The position numbers and the translations under genes were made by a program. A stretch of DNA of 64,000 nt, from assembly GCA_002432865.1 (NCBI GenBank), contig DJGX01000049.1, positions 1-64,000 of the forward strand, read 5' to 3'. The stretch comes from Cloacimonetes bacterium UBA5835. Lineage in GTDB: Bacteria; Cloacimonadota; Cloacimonadia; Cloacimonadales; Cloacimonadaceae. Each line of letters opens with the position of its first letter. Position 1 is the stretch's first letter. Under the pieces are notes generated by a model. It did no database searches. It was not told where the DNA came from and worked only from the letters and a program-made list of their open reading frames with translations. Of this stretch, positions 26,009 through 35,027 are shown piece by piece.

Positions 26009-26161
26009 TTTCCTCTAATAGGTTGATATAGCGTTCAACCCTAATTAACTTATTTATAGTTTTATGAAACGAATTAAGGAACTTCATAATTTACCTGAAG
26101 GTATTCAATAGATTGCTGTTCCTAAAATTTTGCAGGTTTATAGATAATATAGCTGCTTTGT

Positions 26162-27034
26162 TCATTTTAGCACAATAAAAGGATGAATAACATTATTACT
26201 TTTTTTCCCCAAAGCACAAAGCTCATCTTGGTTTAGCAGAAGAATTATATCGCTGCTTGATTCTGAAAATTCTATATCCATACCATTGATCACTTTGTAA
26301 AGCTCTTCATCATTTAGCTTTAAACAAGTCCAATCCGGAAAAACTCGTTCATAACTAATCTGAGAATTAGTCCAATTATCTGTTTTCAGATCTCCTAAAG
26401 CTACAGCATCTTGTAAAGTGATCTTTCCGATGCTTTCTCGTTTCAGAGATATTGTGTAAGCAAGAGTTTGAATTTGTTCAGCCAGCCATTCGCTTAGTGC
26501 TCTAATATATGTTCCTTTGCTAACTTTGCATCGATAAGTAAGTTCATCGGGGGCATTTTGTTCCTCAACTAAGAACTTAAATTCACTAATTTTCACAGGA
26601 CGCATAGGAAGTTCTAATATCTTTCCTTGGCGAGCTAATTCATAGGCACGTTTACCTTGAATTTTTACAGCTGAATAAGCTGGGACGGATAATTCGGCCA
26701 AATCTAATGCTTTTGCTTCCAAAGCGGCAAGTTGATCAGCAAAAATAGGAACAGGAGCTGTTTGTATAATTTCTCCTTCCGTGTCTCCGGTTGAGGTTTT
26801 TGCTCCCAATTTCATTGTTGCCAGATAAGTCTTTTCCTCTTTTTCCAGAAAACAGGATAATCGAGTGTAAGAACCTGTGCAACAAATAAGTAAACCTGTC
26901 GCAAGAGGATCTAAAGTTCCAGTATGCCCAATTTTACGGATTCCTGTAATTCTTCTCAGACGCCTGATAACTTCAAAAGAGGTAATACCAGCTGGTTTAT
27001 TTATTGCCAGAAAGGCATTAACCGTTACAGGCAT
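26162..27034 (-). CDS. truB: tRNA pseudouridine(55) synthase
   Basis: A 290-residue TruB that forms pseudouridine 55 in the tRNA T-loop. The catalytic Asp is D42 in HTGTLDPLATG, with KPAGITSFEV before it and SVPAYSAVKIQGKRAYELAR and KCKVSKGTYIRAL-like CKVSKGTYIRAL after it. Length is normal. It overlaps nrnA by 17 bases. The truB-ribF order downstream of rbfA is a widely conserved arrangement. Confidence 0.95.
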   Translation of the reverse strand: MPVTVNAFLAINKPAGITSFEVIRRLRRITGIRKIGHTGTLDPLATGLLICCTGSYTRLSCFLEKEEKTYLATMKLGAKTSTGDTEGEIIQTAPVPIFADQLAALEAKALDLAELSVPAYSAVKIQGKRAYELARQGKILELPMRPVKISEFKFLVEEQNAPDELTYRCKVSKGTYIRALSEWLAEQIQTLAYTISLKRESIGKITLQDAVALGDLKTDNWTNSQISYERVFPDWTCLKLNDEELYKVINGMDIEFSESSSDIILLLNQDELCALGKKSNNVIHPFIVLK

Positions 27035-28013
27035 CGATAATGTCCTTTAACAGCTTGGCTTTTATCTCTTCTATATCTCCATACATATTACAACCGGATG
27101 CCTGTTTGTGTCCCCCTCCTCCATAACGAACAGCAATTTTATTTACATCAATCGTTTCTGAGCGTAAACTTATTTTGTATACACCTTCTTTATCTTCCCG
27201 TAAATAAACAATTACCTGAACTCCATTAACTCCTTGCACCCAACGGGTTACATTCGTTATGCTGTCCGGATCGATGTTGTTTTCTTTACTCATTAAATAA
27301 GTGGAATGCATCATTAAAATCTGGCGATGATGATAGAGTTCAATGGTAGATAAGGTCTGGCCTATATAACGCATTTCCTCTGCGGATTGATTTAAATAGA
27401 AATTTTTATAAAGGGTATGAGGTTGAATTCCTAAATCAACTAACTTGGCAGCAAAGTTAAGTACTTTAGCATCAGTATTAGCATTGGTAAAGTTATTGGT
27501 GTCATTCAAGATTGTAGTATATAGGCAATTACACACAAATATACGATCAGAAGATGGCATTTTATTAATTTCTTCTTCCAGGAGAGAAAAAATAAGCTCT
27601 CCTACACAAGCAAAAGAAGGATCAATATAACGAAGGTCTGCTTTTATAAGGCCATTTTCCTGTTGATGATGGTCCAGTACAATAGTGGTTATAGCATTAT
27701 CAATTAAAATTCGTCTGTCACCTAACCGGTCATAGGAATTACAATCTAAAGCAATTGCCAGAGAAAAAGTGCGCTCTTCTTCATTTAGTGAACTGAAACG
27801 CTTTTCCTGAACTTTCCCATCCTGCAAATAATCATAACGGCTAAGATCATCGTTATCTGTTACAATCACAGAATTTTTCCCTAAGGAAGAAATGATTCTT
27901 TGTAAAGCAAGGGCTGAACAATAACCATCTCCATCCAAACCAATATGCGAGGTAATAACAATTCTTTCGGCTTTAGAGAATTCACTTAGTAATCTAATTT
28001 TGATTTTTTCCAT
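27018..28013 (-). CDS. nrnA: DHH-family oligoribonuclease / pAp phosphatase (NrnA-like)
   Basis: A 331-residue DHH/DHHA1 phosphoesterase that degrades short oligoribonucleotides and in some species 3'-phosphoadenosine 5'-phosphate. Motifs: SHIGLDGDGYCSALAL (equivalent of the DxD motif), VLDHHQQE (DHH), and the C-terminal RYGGGGHKQASGC of DHHA1. No Shine-Dalgarno sequence is visible before the ATG; instead an intrinsic terminator ends only about 12 bases upstream, leaving no room for a promoter between the two. The gene is followed by truB. Confidence 0.92.
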   Translation of the reverse strand: MEKIKIRLLSEFSKAERIVITSHIGLDGDGYCSALALQRIISSLGKNSVIVTDNDDLSRYDYLQDGKVQEKRFSSLNEEERTFSLAIALDCNSYDRLGDRRILIDNAITTIVLDHHQQENGLIKADLRYIDPSFACVGELIFSLLEEEINKMPSSDRIFVCNCLYTTILNDTNNFTNANTDAKVLNFAAKLVDLGIQPHTLYKNFYLNQSAEEMRYIGQTLSTIELYHHRQILMMHSTYLMSKENNIDPDSITNVTRWVQGVNGVQVIVYLREDKEGVYKISLRSETIDVNKIAVRYGGGGHKQASGCNMYGDIEEIKAKLLKDIIDACNG

Positions 28014-28023
28014 ATAACTAACG

Positions 28024-28050
28024 ACAAAAAAATCGCCTTTAAAGGCGATT
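28024..28050 (-). terminator. Intrinsic terminator after rbfA, abutting nrnA
   Basis: AATCGCCTTT (28031-28040) and AAAGGCGATT (28041-28050) form a perfect 20-base palindrome. On the minus strand it is followed by a run of T residues (complement of the A run 28026-28032). It lies between the end of rbfA (28095) and the start of nrnA (28013), so it should stop or attenuate the rimP-rbfA transcript before nrnA. Confidence 0.8.
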
Positions 28051-28094
28051 ATTCCTTCTTAATTAATGTAATATTATTTAGAAAGTTTCAGGCG

Positions 28095-28583
28095 TTATTC
28101 TTCGTCCTCATCCTCATCTTCGTCTTCGAAATCATCATAGTCGTCATCATCTTCATCATCATCGAATTCGAAGAAATCATCATCATCGAGATAATCGTCG
28201 ATATCAATGTCGTCATCGAAATCGTCATCATCATCGTTAAAATTATTTTTAACTGAATCAAGAAGAAGATCAACTTTGGCTGCGCGATCCTCTGTCTCAT
28301 CATAGTAGAAGGATAATTCAGGTATTGTTCTCATAATTTGTGCTCCTGCTATTTGTTTTTTAAAAAAGCCAGATGACTTCATCAGGAGTTCCCTGATCTG
28401 TTCATGACTGGCGGGATTATTGTAATGAGAAAAATATAACTTAGCATAGTGCAAATCTTTGGAAATTACTACATCAGTAATTTGCACCCAAGCTAGTTTA
28501 GGATCATTCAACTTCTGCGAAAGAGCAGTGTTGAAGAGTTTTTTCAGCTCAGATTGCAAACGGGGTATACGATAGTTTTTCAT
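28095..28583 (-). CDS. rbfA: Ribosome-binding factor A with long acidic tail
   Basis: 30S maturation factor. The first about 115 residues are the RbfA KH-like domain (start YRIPRLQSELKKLF, then KLAWVQITDVVISKDLHYAKLYFS in part, and RTIPELSFYYDETEDRAAKVDLLLD). The remaining about 45 residues are nearly all Asp, Glu, Phe and Tyr, ending DEDEDEDEE. Typical RbfA is about 115-130 residues, so the tail is an addition. It starts right at the end of infB and is followed by a terminator. Confidence 0.92.
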   Translation of the reverse strand: MKNYRIPRLQSELKKLFNTALSQKLNDPKLAWVQITDVVISKDLHYAKLYFSHYNNPASHEQIRELLMKSSGFFKKQIAGAQIMRTIPELSFYYDETEDRAAKVDLLLDSVKNNFNDDDDDFDDDIDIDDYLDDDDFFEFDDDEDDDDYDDFEDEDEDEDEE

Positions 28584-31147
28584 TATAGTTTTTTACTAAT
28601 TTCATTAATCACAAATGCTTCCAGAATGTCGCCTTCTTTTATATCAGAGAAATTGGCTAAGGAAATGCCACATTCTGAACCAGCACGAACTTCATTTACA
28701 TCATCAGCATAGTGTTTTAATGAACTAATAGTATCTTCCGTTACTAAAACATCATTTCGATAAAGGCGAACTTTACAATTTGCTTGAATTATACCCTTAT
28801 CAACTTGGCAACCTGCTATGGTGCCAACTTTCTTAATTTTGAAGACCTGTTTAACTAATGCGCTACCAATTACCTGTTCTTCAAATTCAGGTTGAAGCAT
28901 ACCTTCCAAAGCATTATGAAGATCCTCTATTGCATCATAGATTACTTGATAAATCTTGATCTGCACACCTTCATCTTCGGCAAATTTTCGTACTTGACTG
29001 GAAGCGCGAACATTAAATCCGATAATAATGGCATCGGAAGCTGCTGCTAAAGATACATCTGCTTCATTTATACCACCTACACTTTTGTGGATAATGTTTA
29101 CGCTAACTTCCTCATTGGATAGCTTTTGAAAACTATCTGCAAGAGCTTCTGAAGATCCATCTGTATCGGTCTTTAAAATCACATTCAGGGAATTAATCTT
29201 TTCTTCCTTGATGCGCGCAAATATGTTTTGCAGCGAACTCTTATTTAAATATTTTTCACGTTCCAAGCGAATTTGTTGACGCTCACTACTAATACTGCGG
29301 GCAGTTTTTTCACTATCTACCTGATTTAATATATCTCCGGCTTTGGGAGTATCTGAAAGACCATAAATACGTGCTACATCGGAAGGATAAATAACTTTTA
29401 TCTCCGCTCCGCGCTCATTTTCCATTTTACGAATTCTGCCATGAACAGCTCCACAAACAACAATATCCCCTTTACGAAGAGTTCCTTCCTGCATTAAAAT
29501 AGTGGCAGAAGGACCCATTCTGGTATCCATTCCTGCTTCGATAACTACTGCTGAGGCAGGAACTTCACGCTTGGCTTTCAGTTCCATAATTTCTGCCGTT
29601 AGAAGAATTAATTCAATTAAATTTAATATCCCTTCTCCGGTTACAACAGAGGTTCTACACCAGGGAATGTCTCCACCATACTGTTCAAGATAAATTCCCA
29701 TATCTAAAAGCTGGGAAATTACTTTATCTACATTAGCTTCCGGAAGGTCAACCTTATTGATAGCAATTATGATAGATACACCAGCTGCTTTAGCATGATC
29801 AATAGCTTCTCGAGTTTGAGCTTTAACACCTTCAGTAGCGGCAACAACTATTACAGCTATATCTGTTACATTCGCCCCTCGAGCTCTCATCGCTGTAAAT
29901 GCTTCATGACCTGGAGTATCGATAAAAGTAATTTTATGCTTATTAATTTCTATTTGGTAAGCTCCAATGTGTTGAGTAATCCCTCCCGATTCACCAGCCA
30001 CAATATTTTCATTGCGGATATAATCTAAAATAGAGGTTTTCCCGTGATCCACATGTCCCATAATAGTAACAACCGGAGGACGCCTTTCTTCTTTTACTTC
30101 GCTATACTGTTCAAGTTCGCGGCCTATTATATCCATTCCGTATTCATCTTCAAAACGGAAATCTACCTTGAATTCATCACAAATCATTTCCAGGGAATCC
30201 TTGTCCAACCGTTGATTCATCGTAACAAGTTGACCCATCATAAAAAATTTGGAGATAATCTCGGAGGGGGCAACATTCATAATCTTGGCAAGTTCGCTTA
30301 CAGAAGTGAATTCCCTTATCACAATTTCATTACTACGCTCTTCAACAGTTTGGGCTTCGCGATGGTATTTTTTTCGTTTAGAACTCTTCTGCAAGGTCTT
30401 TTTGATATTGCGAGAAATTTCAGCTTCGTCAATTTCAATTACATCAACAATCTTTTGCTTGGCTTTTTTGCTGCTGGAAATGATGGCTTTTTTGTGCTTA
30501 CTTTTTTCTCCAAGCTCTTCGTGGCTTACTTTCGCCTTGCCGAATTTCCGTTCTTCTACTTCTTTTATAGGTTCAGGAACAGGAGCAACAACAACCGGTT
30601 TAGTTCCTTTCTCAGCAGAGGGCTTATGTTTATATTGTTCTGTTTTCCCTGCATCTTTTTTGTGCAGAGTTGATGGCTTAGGAGCAACCACTTCCGGTTT
30701 GGAAGGTTTTGAATATTTTGGAGGAGATACAGGTTTTTCCTTTTGGGGAGCTGGCTTTACAGTCCTTTCCTCAGCTTTTTCTTGAACCGGTTTAGCAACT
30801 TTCTTTTCAGGTTCAGCAATGGGTTTTACTTCCTCTGGTTCAGGAACAACTGTAATTTGCTCAACCACAGGAGCAATAATTTCAGGTTCTTTTTTTGCTT
30901 CTGGTTCTGGGGTTTCTTGCTTTGCTTTAGCTGCTTGCCGCATTTCTATTAATCGTTTGCGATCTCTTTCAGCTCTTTTTTCAGCATCAACCTGTTCCTT
31001 ATATTTAATGCGTATTTTATCTGCAACTTCTTCATCTATTAAGCTCATATGGCTTTTAACATTCACACCCAAGTCCGTGAGGTGCTTTTTTAGTGCCATC
31101 GTGCTTATTTTCAGCTCTTTAGCTAAATCATAAACTCTTATTGTCAA
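28583..31147 (-). CDS. infB: Translation initiation factor IF-2
   Basis: An 854-residue GTPase delivering initiator tRNA to the 30S subunit. The N-terminal IF2_N helix starts TIRVYDLAKELKIS; a proline, glutamate and lysine-rich linker runs to about residue 270; a second IF2_N-type segment (VIREFTSVSELAKIMNV) precedes the G domain with GHVDHGKTS, DTPGHEAF and NKVD, and the C-terminal C1/C2 domains follow. The start codon is TTG at 31147: no ATG lies early enough to keep the IF2_N domain, and AGGAGG (31153-31158) is five bases upstream. The TTG overlaps the TGA of the L7Ae-like gene. Confidence 0.96.
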   Translation of the reverse strand: MTIRVYDLAKELKISTMALKKHLTDLGVNVKSHMSLIDEEVADKIRIKYKEQVDAEKRAERDRKRLIEMRQAAKAKQETPEPEAKKEPEIIAPVVEQITVVPEPEEVKPIAEPEKKVAKPVQEKAEERTVKPAPQKEKPVSPPKYSKPSKPEVVAPKPSTLHKKDAGKTEQYKHKPSAEKGTKPVVVAPVPEPIKEVEERKFGKAKVSHEELGEKSKHKKAIISSSKKAKQKIVDVIEIDEAEISRNIKKTLQKSSKRKKYHREAQTVEERSNEIVIREFTSVSELAKIMNVAPSEIISKFFMMGQLVTMNQRLDKDSLEMICDEFKVDFRFEDEYGMDIIGRELEQYSEVKEERRPPVVTIMGHVDHGKTSILDYIRNENIVAGESGGITQHIGAYQIEINKHKITFIDTPGHEAFTAMRARGANVTDIAVIVVAATEGVKAQTREAIDHAKAAGVSIIIAINKVDLPEANVDKVISQLLDMGIYLEQYGGDIPWCRTSVVTGEGILNLIELILLTAEIMELKAKREVPASAVVIEAGMDTRMGPSATILMQEGTLRKGDIVVCGAVHGRIRKMENERGAEIKVIYPSDVARIYGLSDTPKAGDILNQVDSEKTARSISSERQQIRLEREKYLNKSSLQNIFARIKEEKINSLNVILKTDTDGSSEALADSFQKLSNEEVSVNIIHKSVGGINEADVSLAAASDAIIIGFNVRASSQVRKFAEDEGVQIKIYQVIYDAIEDLHNALEGMLQPEFEEQVIGSALVKQVFKIKKVGTIAGCQVDKGIIQANCKVRLYRNDVLVTEDTISSLKHYADDVNEVRAGSECGISLANFSDIKEGDILEAFVINEISKKL

Positions 31148-31473
31148 CTTATCCTCCTCTCTGTTTCAGAGAGCCAATACTCCATAATTTTGCCGGCTAT
31201 ATGTTTTTCCTTAATACCAAATACACCGGTTATAGACAATCCCAAAGCAGAACTTATTTCTTCCTGGGTTCCTGTTTCAATAACCTCAAGGGATTTTTTC
31301 GCTGCACCAGCAATATGTTTCATCTTATTTTTAGTTCGCTCTGAATTATCCTGAGCCAGGATCAACAGAAATACTTCTTTTCTGCCAATAGCTCTTTCAC
31401 AAGCATCGGTACCAACAACCAATTTTCCTGCTTTTCGGGCAAACTGCATCAAAGTTAGGATCTTAGAATTCAT
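31144..31473 (-). CDS. L7Ae/L30e-family RNA-binding protein (YlxQ-like)
   Basis: A 109-residue L7Ae-fold protein in the position usually held by ylxQ between ylxR and infB. The body SKILTLMQFARKAGKLVVG, LILAQDNSERTKNKM and GVFGIKEKHIAGKI matches the family, which binds kink-turn RNA. The ATG at 31473 overlaps the ylxR stop (ATGA) and fits the conserved N-terminus; the longer frame to 31515 runs into ylxR. Confidence 0.85.
   Translation of the reverse strand: MNSKILTLMQFARKAGKLVVGTDACERAIGRKEVFLLILAQDNSERTKNKMKHIAGAAKKSLEVIETGTQEEISSALGLSITGVFGIKEKHIAGKIMEYWLSETERRIS
31153..31158 (-). promoter_or_regulatory. Ribosome-binding site deciding the TTG start of infB
   Basis: The minus strand reads AGGAGG five bases before TTG at 31147. 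It is the strongest Shine-Dalgarno match near the gene and supports TTG initiation, coupled to the end of the L7Ae-like gene. Confidence 0.7.
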
Positions 31474-31709
31474 CTTATACTTCCTAAACTTTTTTTCTGA
31501 TACCGTTTTTGCCACTTTGAAAGACCTTTAAAACACTCTTCATTTGGGCACAAATAATACTTGCGCACCTGAATTATCCTGTTGCAATCAAAAACAATTC
31601 CACTTGTTGTGTGAAAAAAATTTAGCAGTCGATTCTGGTCAACCTTTTTCTTGCACACTACACAAGTGCGGATAGGAATGTGTTTAGCTTTACTATTTTT
31701 ATTCGACAT
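31470..31709 (-). CDS. YlxR-family (DUF448) protein
   Basis: A 79-residue YlxR protein, encoded between nusA and the L7Ae-like gene as in most bacteria. The start IPIRTCVVCKKKVDQNRLLNF is typical, as is the second cysteine cluster region. The usual GRGAYIC segment is changed to VRKYYLCPNEECF, giving extra cysteines and a possible zinc site (C-x-x-C near residue 17 and C-x4-C near 53). YlxR binds RNA and in some species modulates transcription; its role here is inferred from position. Confidence 0.85.
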   Translation of the reverse strand: MSNKNSKAKHIPIRTCVVCKKKVDQNRLLNFFHTTSGIVFDCNRIIQVRKYYLCPNEECFKGLSKWQKRYQKKSLGSIR

Positions 31710-32944
31710 CAGAAATATTTTGCTGCCTCTTTTAGGCGTTCTGCTGTTTTTTGCCCCATTCCTTCAAGGTTTCGAAGCTCTTCTATAGAAGCCATATAAA
31801 CATCTTGAACACTGGTATAACCGGCTTGTCTTAAAACCTCAGCTATCTTTGGAGTAACTCCATCAAGTTCTGCTATATGACTTATAGTTCTACGTTCTTT
31901 TGCCATTTTTTCTTCATATTCAGGCATCGTATATATATCTATTTTCAAACCTACCAGTTTGGCAGCAAGTTTTACATTTTTGCCCTGTTTACCTATTGCC
32001 ATCACTTTGTCCGATTCTTCAACTATTACACTGGCAGAATGATTACGCTCTATAATTACCCTTTTTATACCTGTTACACCTAAAGCATTTTCAACCATCT
32101 TTTCTGGATCGTCACTATGAATAACAATATCTATTTGCTCACCATGCAATTCCTTACGGATCGAATCAATGCGAGTTCCTTTTGGTCCAACACAAGCAAT
32201 CACAGGATCGATTTTTGGATTAGCAGTTTCCAATTCAACTTTGGTTCGAATTCCAGGCTCACGAACGATTTTACGGATTTTGATTTCGCCGGTGAAGATT
32301 TCAGGTATCTCCGCTTCAAACAACTTTTTAACAAATTCAGGATTGGTGCGGGAAAGAACTATAACAACTCCATCTTTTCCAGAACGAATATTAACTACAT
32401 AGGCTTTGATGTTTTCTCCCACACGGTAAAACTCATTTTCAATCTGTTCATCCAAAGGTAGTAACGCATCTGTGTAACCTATATCAATAATGTAGCCGCC
32501 AAAATCATCGATGGCTTTGATCTTTCCAGTTACAATTGTATGCTTCTGTTTATTAAAATCATTCTGAATTTTGTCATCTTCAAGCTTACGGATCTTATCC
32601 TGAATTATCTTCTGAATAGTTTTGATCAGCTTGGGCTCAAACTCATAAAGAGACATCGTTTTTTCTATGAATTGCCCGAGTTGAACTTCAGGATCATATT
32701 CTTCGCGTGCTTCGGTTAGAGAAATCTGGCCAAGACCTTCTTCTCGTTCCACTACTAAACTTTGGAATTTTACCTTGATATTACCACTAAGATCATCTAT
32801 GTAAACTTCCAGCTCAGATTCAGGTTCCAATCGCTTTTGCAATGTTGATATAACAGATTCCAATATAATATTCTGAATCATTTCCTTGTCCAGCTGTTTT
32901 ATGGCAGCAAGTTTACTAAGGGCTTCAAGCATATTTGCACTCAT
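31709..32944 (-). CDS. nusA: Transcription termination/antitermination factor NusA
   Basis: A 411-residue NusA. The N-terminal RNA polymerase-binding domain (1-about 125) is followed by an S1 domain (about 130-200, GKIKAIDDFGGYIIDIG), KH1 and KH2 (about 205-345, with CVGPKGTRIDSIRKEL and AIGKQGKNVKLAAKL), and a short helix-hairpin-helix tail ending LRNLEGMGQKTAERLKEA. It overlaps ylxR by one base and follows rimP by three bases. Confidence 0.96.
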   Translation of the reverse strand: MSANMLEALSKLAAIKQLDKEMIQNIILESVISTLQKRLEPESELEVYIDDLSGNIKVKFQSLVVEREEGLGQISLTEAREEYDPEVQLGQFIEKTMSLYEFEPKLIKTIQKIIQDKIRKLEDDKIQNDFNKQKHTIVTGKIKAIDDFGGYIIDIGYTDALLPLDEQIENEFYRVGENIKAYVVNIRSGKDGVVIVLSRTNPEFVKKLFEAEIPEIFTGEIKIRKIVREPGIRTKVELETANPKIDPVIACVGPKGTRIDSIRKELHGEQIDIVIHSDDPEKMVENALGVTGIKRVIIERNHSASVIVEESDKVMAIGKQGKNVKLAAKLVGLKIDIYTMPEYEEKMAKERRTISHIAELDGVTPKIAEVLRQAGYTSVQDVYMASIEELRNLEGMGQKTAERLKEAAKYF

Positions 32945-32947
32945 TTC

Positions 32948-33418
32948 TTAACCTCTCATCTTAGGAATGGCTAAAAACACAGTTTTAGCACGGGTTATAG
33001 ACTTAAACGGAATTTCAATTATCGTGCCTCTGTCATCAAGAACAATCGTGTCCTGATTTACTTCTATCAGTGTCCCCATAACAGATTTCTTTTCTTCTCC
33101 TTCACTATATTGAACTGCCACTTTTTCAGAAATGGCACTCACATAATGACTCTTCAACTTCAATGGACGCTCTAATCCAGGAGAAGAAACCTCTAAAAAA
33201 TAACGTTCAGGAATGAGGTCAAAGGTCTCCAGTTCCTTACCTAAGGCACGACTAAAACTGGCACATTCATCTAATGTAACGCCCCCAATCTTAGTAAGAT
33301 AGACAGTTATTACCCGTCCCTTGCCAGTCATCTTTTCATCTATGTCATACAAAGCAAGATGCATTTCCTGGCAAATCTTCTTGGCTATTTCTTCAATCTG
33401 AGTTCTGTAAAACTCCAT
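32948..33418 (-). CDS. rimP: Ribosome maturation factor RimP
   Basis: A 156-residue RimP, a 30S assembly factor. The N-terminal domain has VTLDECASFSRALGKELE and LEVSSPGLERPLK, the clear family signature, and the C-terminal SH3-like domain follows (about 95-156). It is the first gene of the rimP-nusA-ylxR-ylxQ-infB-rbfA operon. A possible Shine-Dalgarno (AAGGAATGAGG) lies upstream. A terminator-like hairpin sits about 200 bases further upstream. Confidence 0.95.
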   Translation of the reverse strand: MEFYRTQIEEIAKKICQEMHLALYDIDEKMTGKGRVITVYLTKIGGVTLDECASFSRALGKELETFDLIPERYFLEVSSPGLERPLKLKSHYVSAISEKVAVQYSEGEEKKSVMGTLIEVNQDTIVLDDRGTIIEIPFKSITRAKTVFLAIPKMRG

Positions 33419-34274
33419 TCTTTTTTTTCCTCATTCCTTTTTTATTGATGAACAACATCCTGTATTGCTTCAGGTAACTGAGTTATTCTTTTCTTATAGA
33501 TTATGTTAATAATTTGCTTAGCCTTATTAGGGTTTAGCGTTGCCAACTTTACTTTGCATATTCCTATAAACATATCAACCTTTAACTAATTATTATTAAA
33601 CATCTATATCTTTTCACCTCAAAAAAAATAGCTATCCAATATAGCTATCTATTTCCGTAGTTAACGGTTTCCGCTTCTTTTGCACCGATTTATTTATCGG
33701 ATTCTATACATAAATCCTTTATCAAAATATGGGTATTAACTGTCAAGTAAAATCTTCGAAATTAGGTTAAAGCTTTGTAGTGAAAGTTGATAAATAGTAA
33801 ATTAGTAATTTATTATTTTAGGTATGAGGGATATATTTTGTACATCTGGAATTACCACTCTCATCATTATTTTACATTTACTCAAAATGTTCATAGAATG
33901 GTATAATTCTGAAGGTACAAATAGCGCCTTACTTAATCTTCCAACTAAAAAAAGTCCTATAATCCTGATTGTTCAGCTCCAATTCTTTTATCAGCCGTAT
34001 ATGTATTAGTAAATTTCTGTAACAGAGCTCTCTGCTTTTTTATTATAAACCTGTTTTTTTGAGCTTTGAAAAGAAAGAGCAGGTCTATGTATACATTTCT
34101 TTTACCCTCAATACCGTAGAGTAAAGAATTAATTGAAAGCAGAAAATACAACAAGTTATTCAATTATTCGAAGAATGTAACGGTTTTTGTTGGTTTTAGT
34201 CTCAATTTGGATAGGTGAAAAAACCAGTTATAGTTAAATAAATAATTACTTAAGGTCCTAACAAAGGTTATTAT
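33419..34274. other. Noncoding gap between phnC and rimP
   Basis: This 856-base stretch contains no recognisable gene. Short open frames at 33824-34009 (+) and 33957-34163 (-) have no family features. It holds a minus-strand terminator-like hairpin (33621-33648), a small CCGAT/ATCGG hairpin near 33693-33708, and presumably the promoter of the rimP operon within 33420-33620, which I could not pin down. It also sits exactly where a phnE permease gene would be expected after phnC, but no permease remnant is readable. Confidence 0.55.
33621..33648 (-). terminator. AT-rich intrinsic terminator or leader attenuator
   Basis: ATAGCTAT (33628-33635) and ATAGCTAT (33641-33648), each self-complementary, pair over a five-base loop, and on the minus strand a run of eight T residues follows. 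It could end the phnD-phnC transcript or lie in a long rimP leader. Confidence 0.55.
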
Positions 34275-35027
34275 TTATATCTCTTCGGCATCCTGACCGT
34301 AGATTTCTTTGAAGCGGAAATTATCTATTTCGGCAGGAATGCCTTCGAAGACCTTTTTACCTTCTTTCAAGGCAAGAACTCTGTTTCCATATCGTCTTGC
34401 CAGGGTTAAAAAATGTAAAGAACAGATAATGGTGATTCCATCTTTGTTTATTTCTCCTAAATATTGCATAATGGAATCTGCAGTGGCAGGATCTAAACTG
34501 GCAACTGGTTCATCGGCAAGAATTAAAGAGGGATTTTGCATCAGGGCACGGGCTATACCAACTCTTTGTTGTTGTCCTCCGGAGAGGAATTTCACTTTTT
34601 TATTGGCATAATTTTGCAGACCCACTTTTTCCAAGTTTTGCATAGCAAGCTCGTAATCTTCTTTACTAAAAGTTGAGAGAGAAGAATGATAGCCAAGGCG
34701 TCCAGTTAAAACATTAGTAAGCACTGTAAGGTTTTTAACCAAGTTAAACTGCTGAAACACCATTCCAATTTGTCTTCTGTAATGCCTAAGTTCAATTCCT
34801 TTAAGGGGTAGGATATTTTGTTCCCGGAAGAGGATATGTCCACTGCTTGGTTCTATCAAGCGGTTTATACAACGCAGCAAAGTTGATTTTCCGCTTCCTG
34901 AAAGTCCCAGCAGAATAATAAAATCACCCTCCTGTACTTGTAAGGATAGATTGTTTAAGGCAAGAATATGTCCATCGTAGCTTTTGTTTAGGTTTATAAC
35001 TTCCAGCAGCTTGTTTTTAGAATTCAT
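34275..35027 (-). CDS. phnC: Phosphonate-type ABC transporter ATP-binding protein
   Basis: A 250-residue ABC ATPase of the PhnC family. Walker A is GLSGSGKST, the Q-loop region reads GMVFQQFNLVKNLTVLTNVL (in part), the signature is LSGGQQQRVGIARAL and Walker B is LILADEPVASLD. The family-typical NVLTGRLG is also present. It energises uptake of phosphonate or phosphite-like compounds with PhnD and PhnE. It overlaps phnD by four bases, but no phnE follows: the next 850 bases are noncoding. Confidence 0.9.
   Translation of the reverse strand: MNSKNKLLEVINLNKSYDGHILALNNLSLQVQEGDFIILLGLSGSGKSTLLRCINRLIEPSSGHILFREQNILPLKGIELRHYRRQIGMVFQQFNLVKNLTVLTNVLTGRLGYHSSLSTFSKEDYELAMQNLEKVGLQNYANKKVKFLSGGQQQRVGIARALMQNPSLILADEPVASLDPATADSIMQYLGEINKDGITIICSLHFLTLARRYGNRVLALKEGKKVFEGIPAEIDNFRFKEIYGQDAEEI

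Noticed and set aside
28088..28303. Methionine-rich frame at the end of rbfA
   Set aside because: It is a shifted reading of the acidic-tail codons (GAT/GAA runs) and not a gene.
30044..30785. Long plus-strand frames antisense to infB
   Set aside because: They lie opposite the low-complexity IF-2 linker, where lysine, glutamate and proline codons leave the other strand open; no protein features.
33957..34163. Remnant of a phnE permease
   Set aside because: The frame has no transmembrane periodicity or the EAA loop of permeases, so a decayed phnE cannot be claimed.
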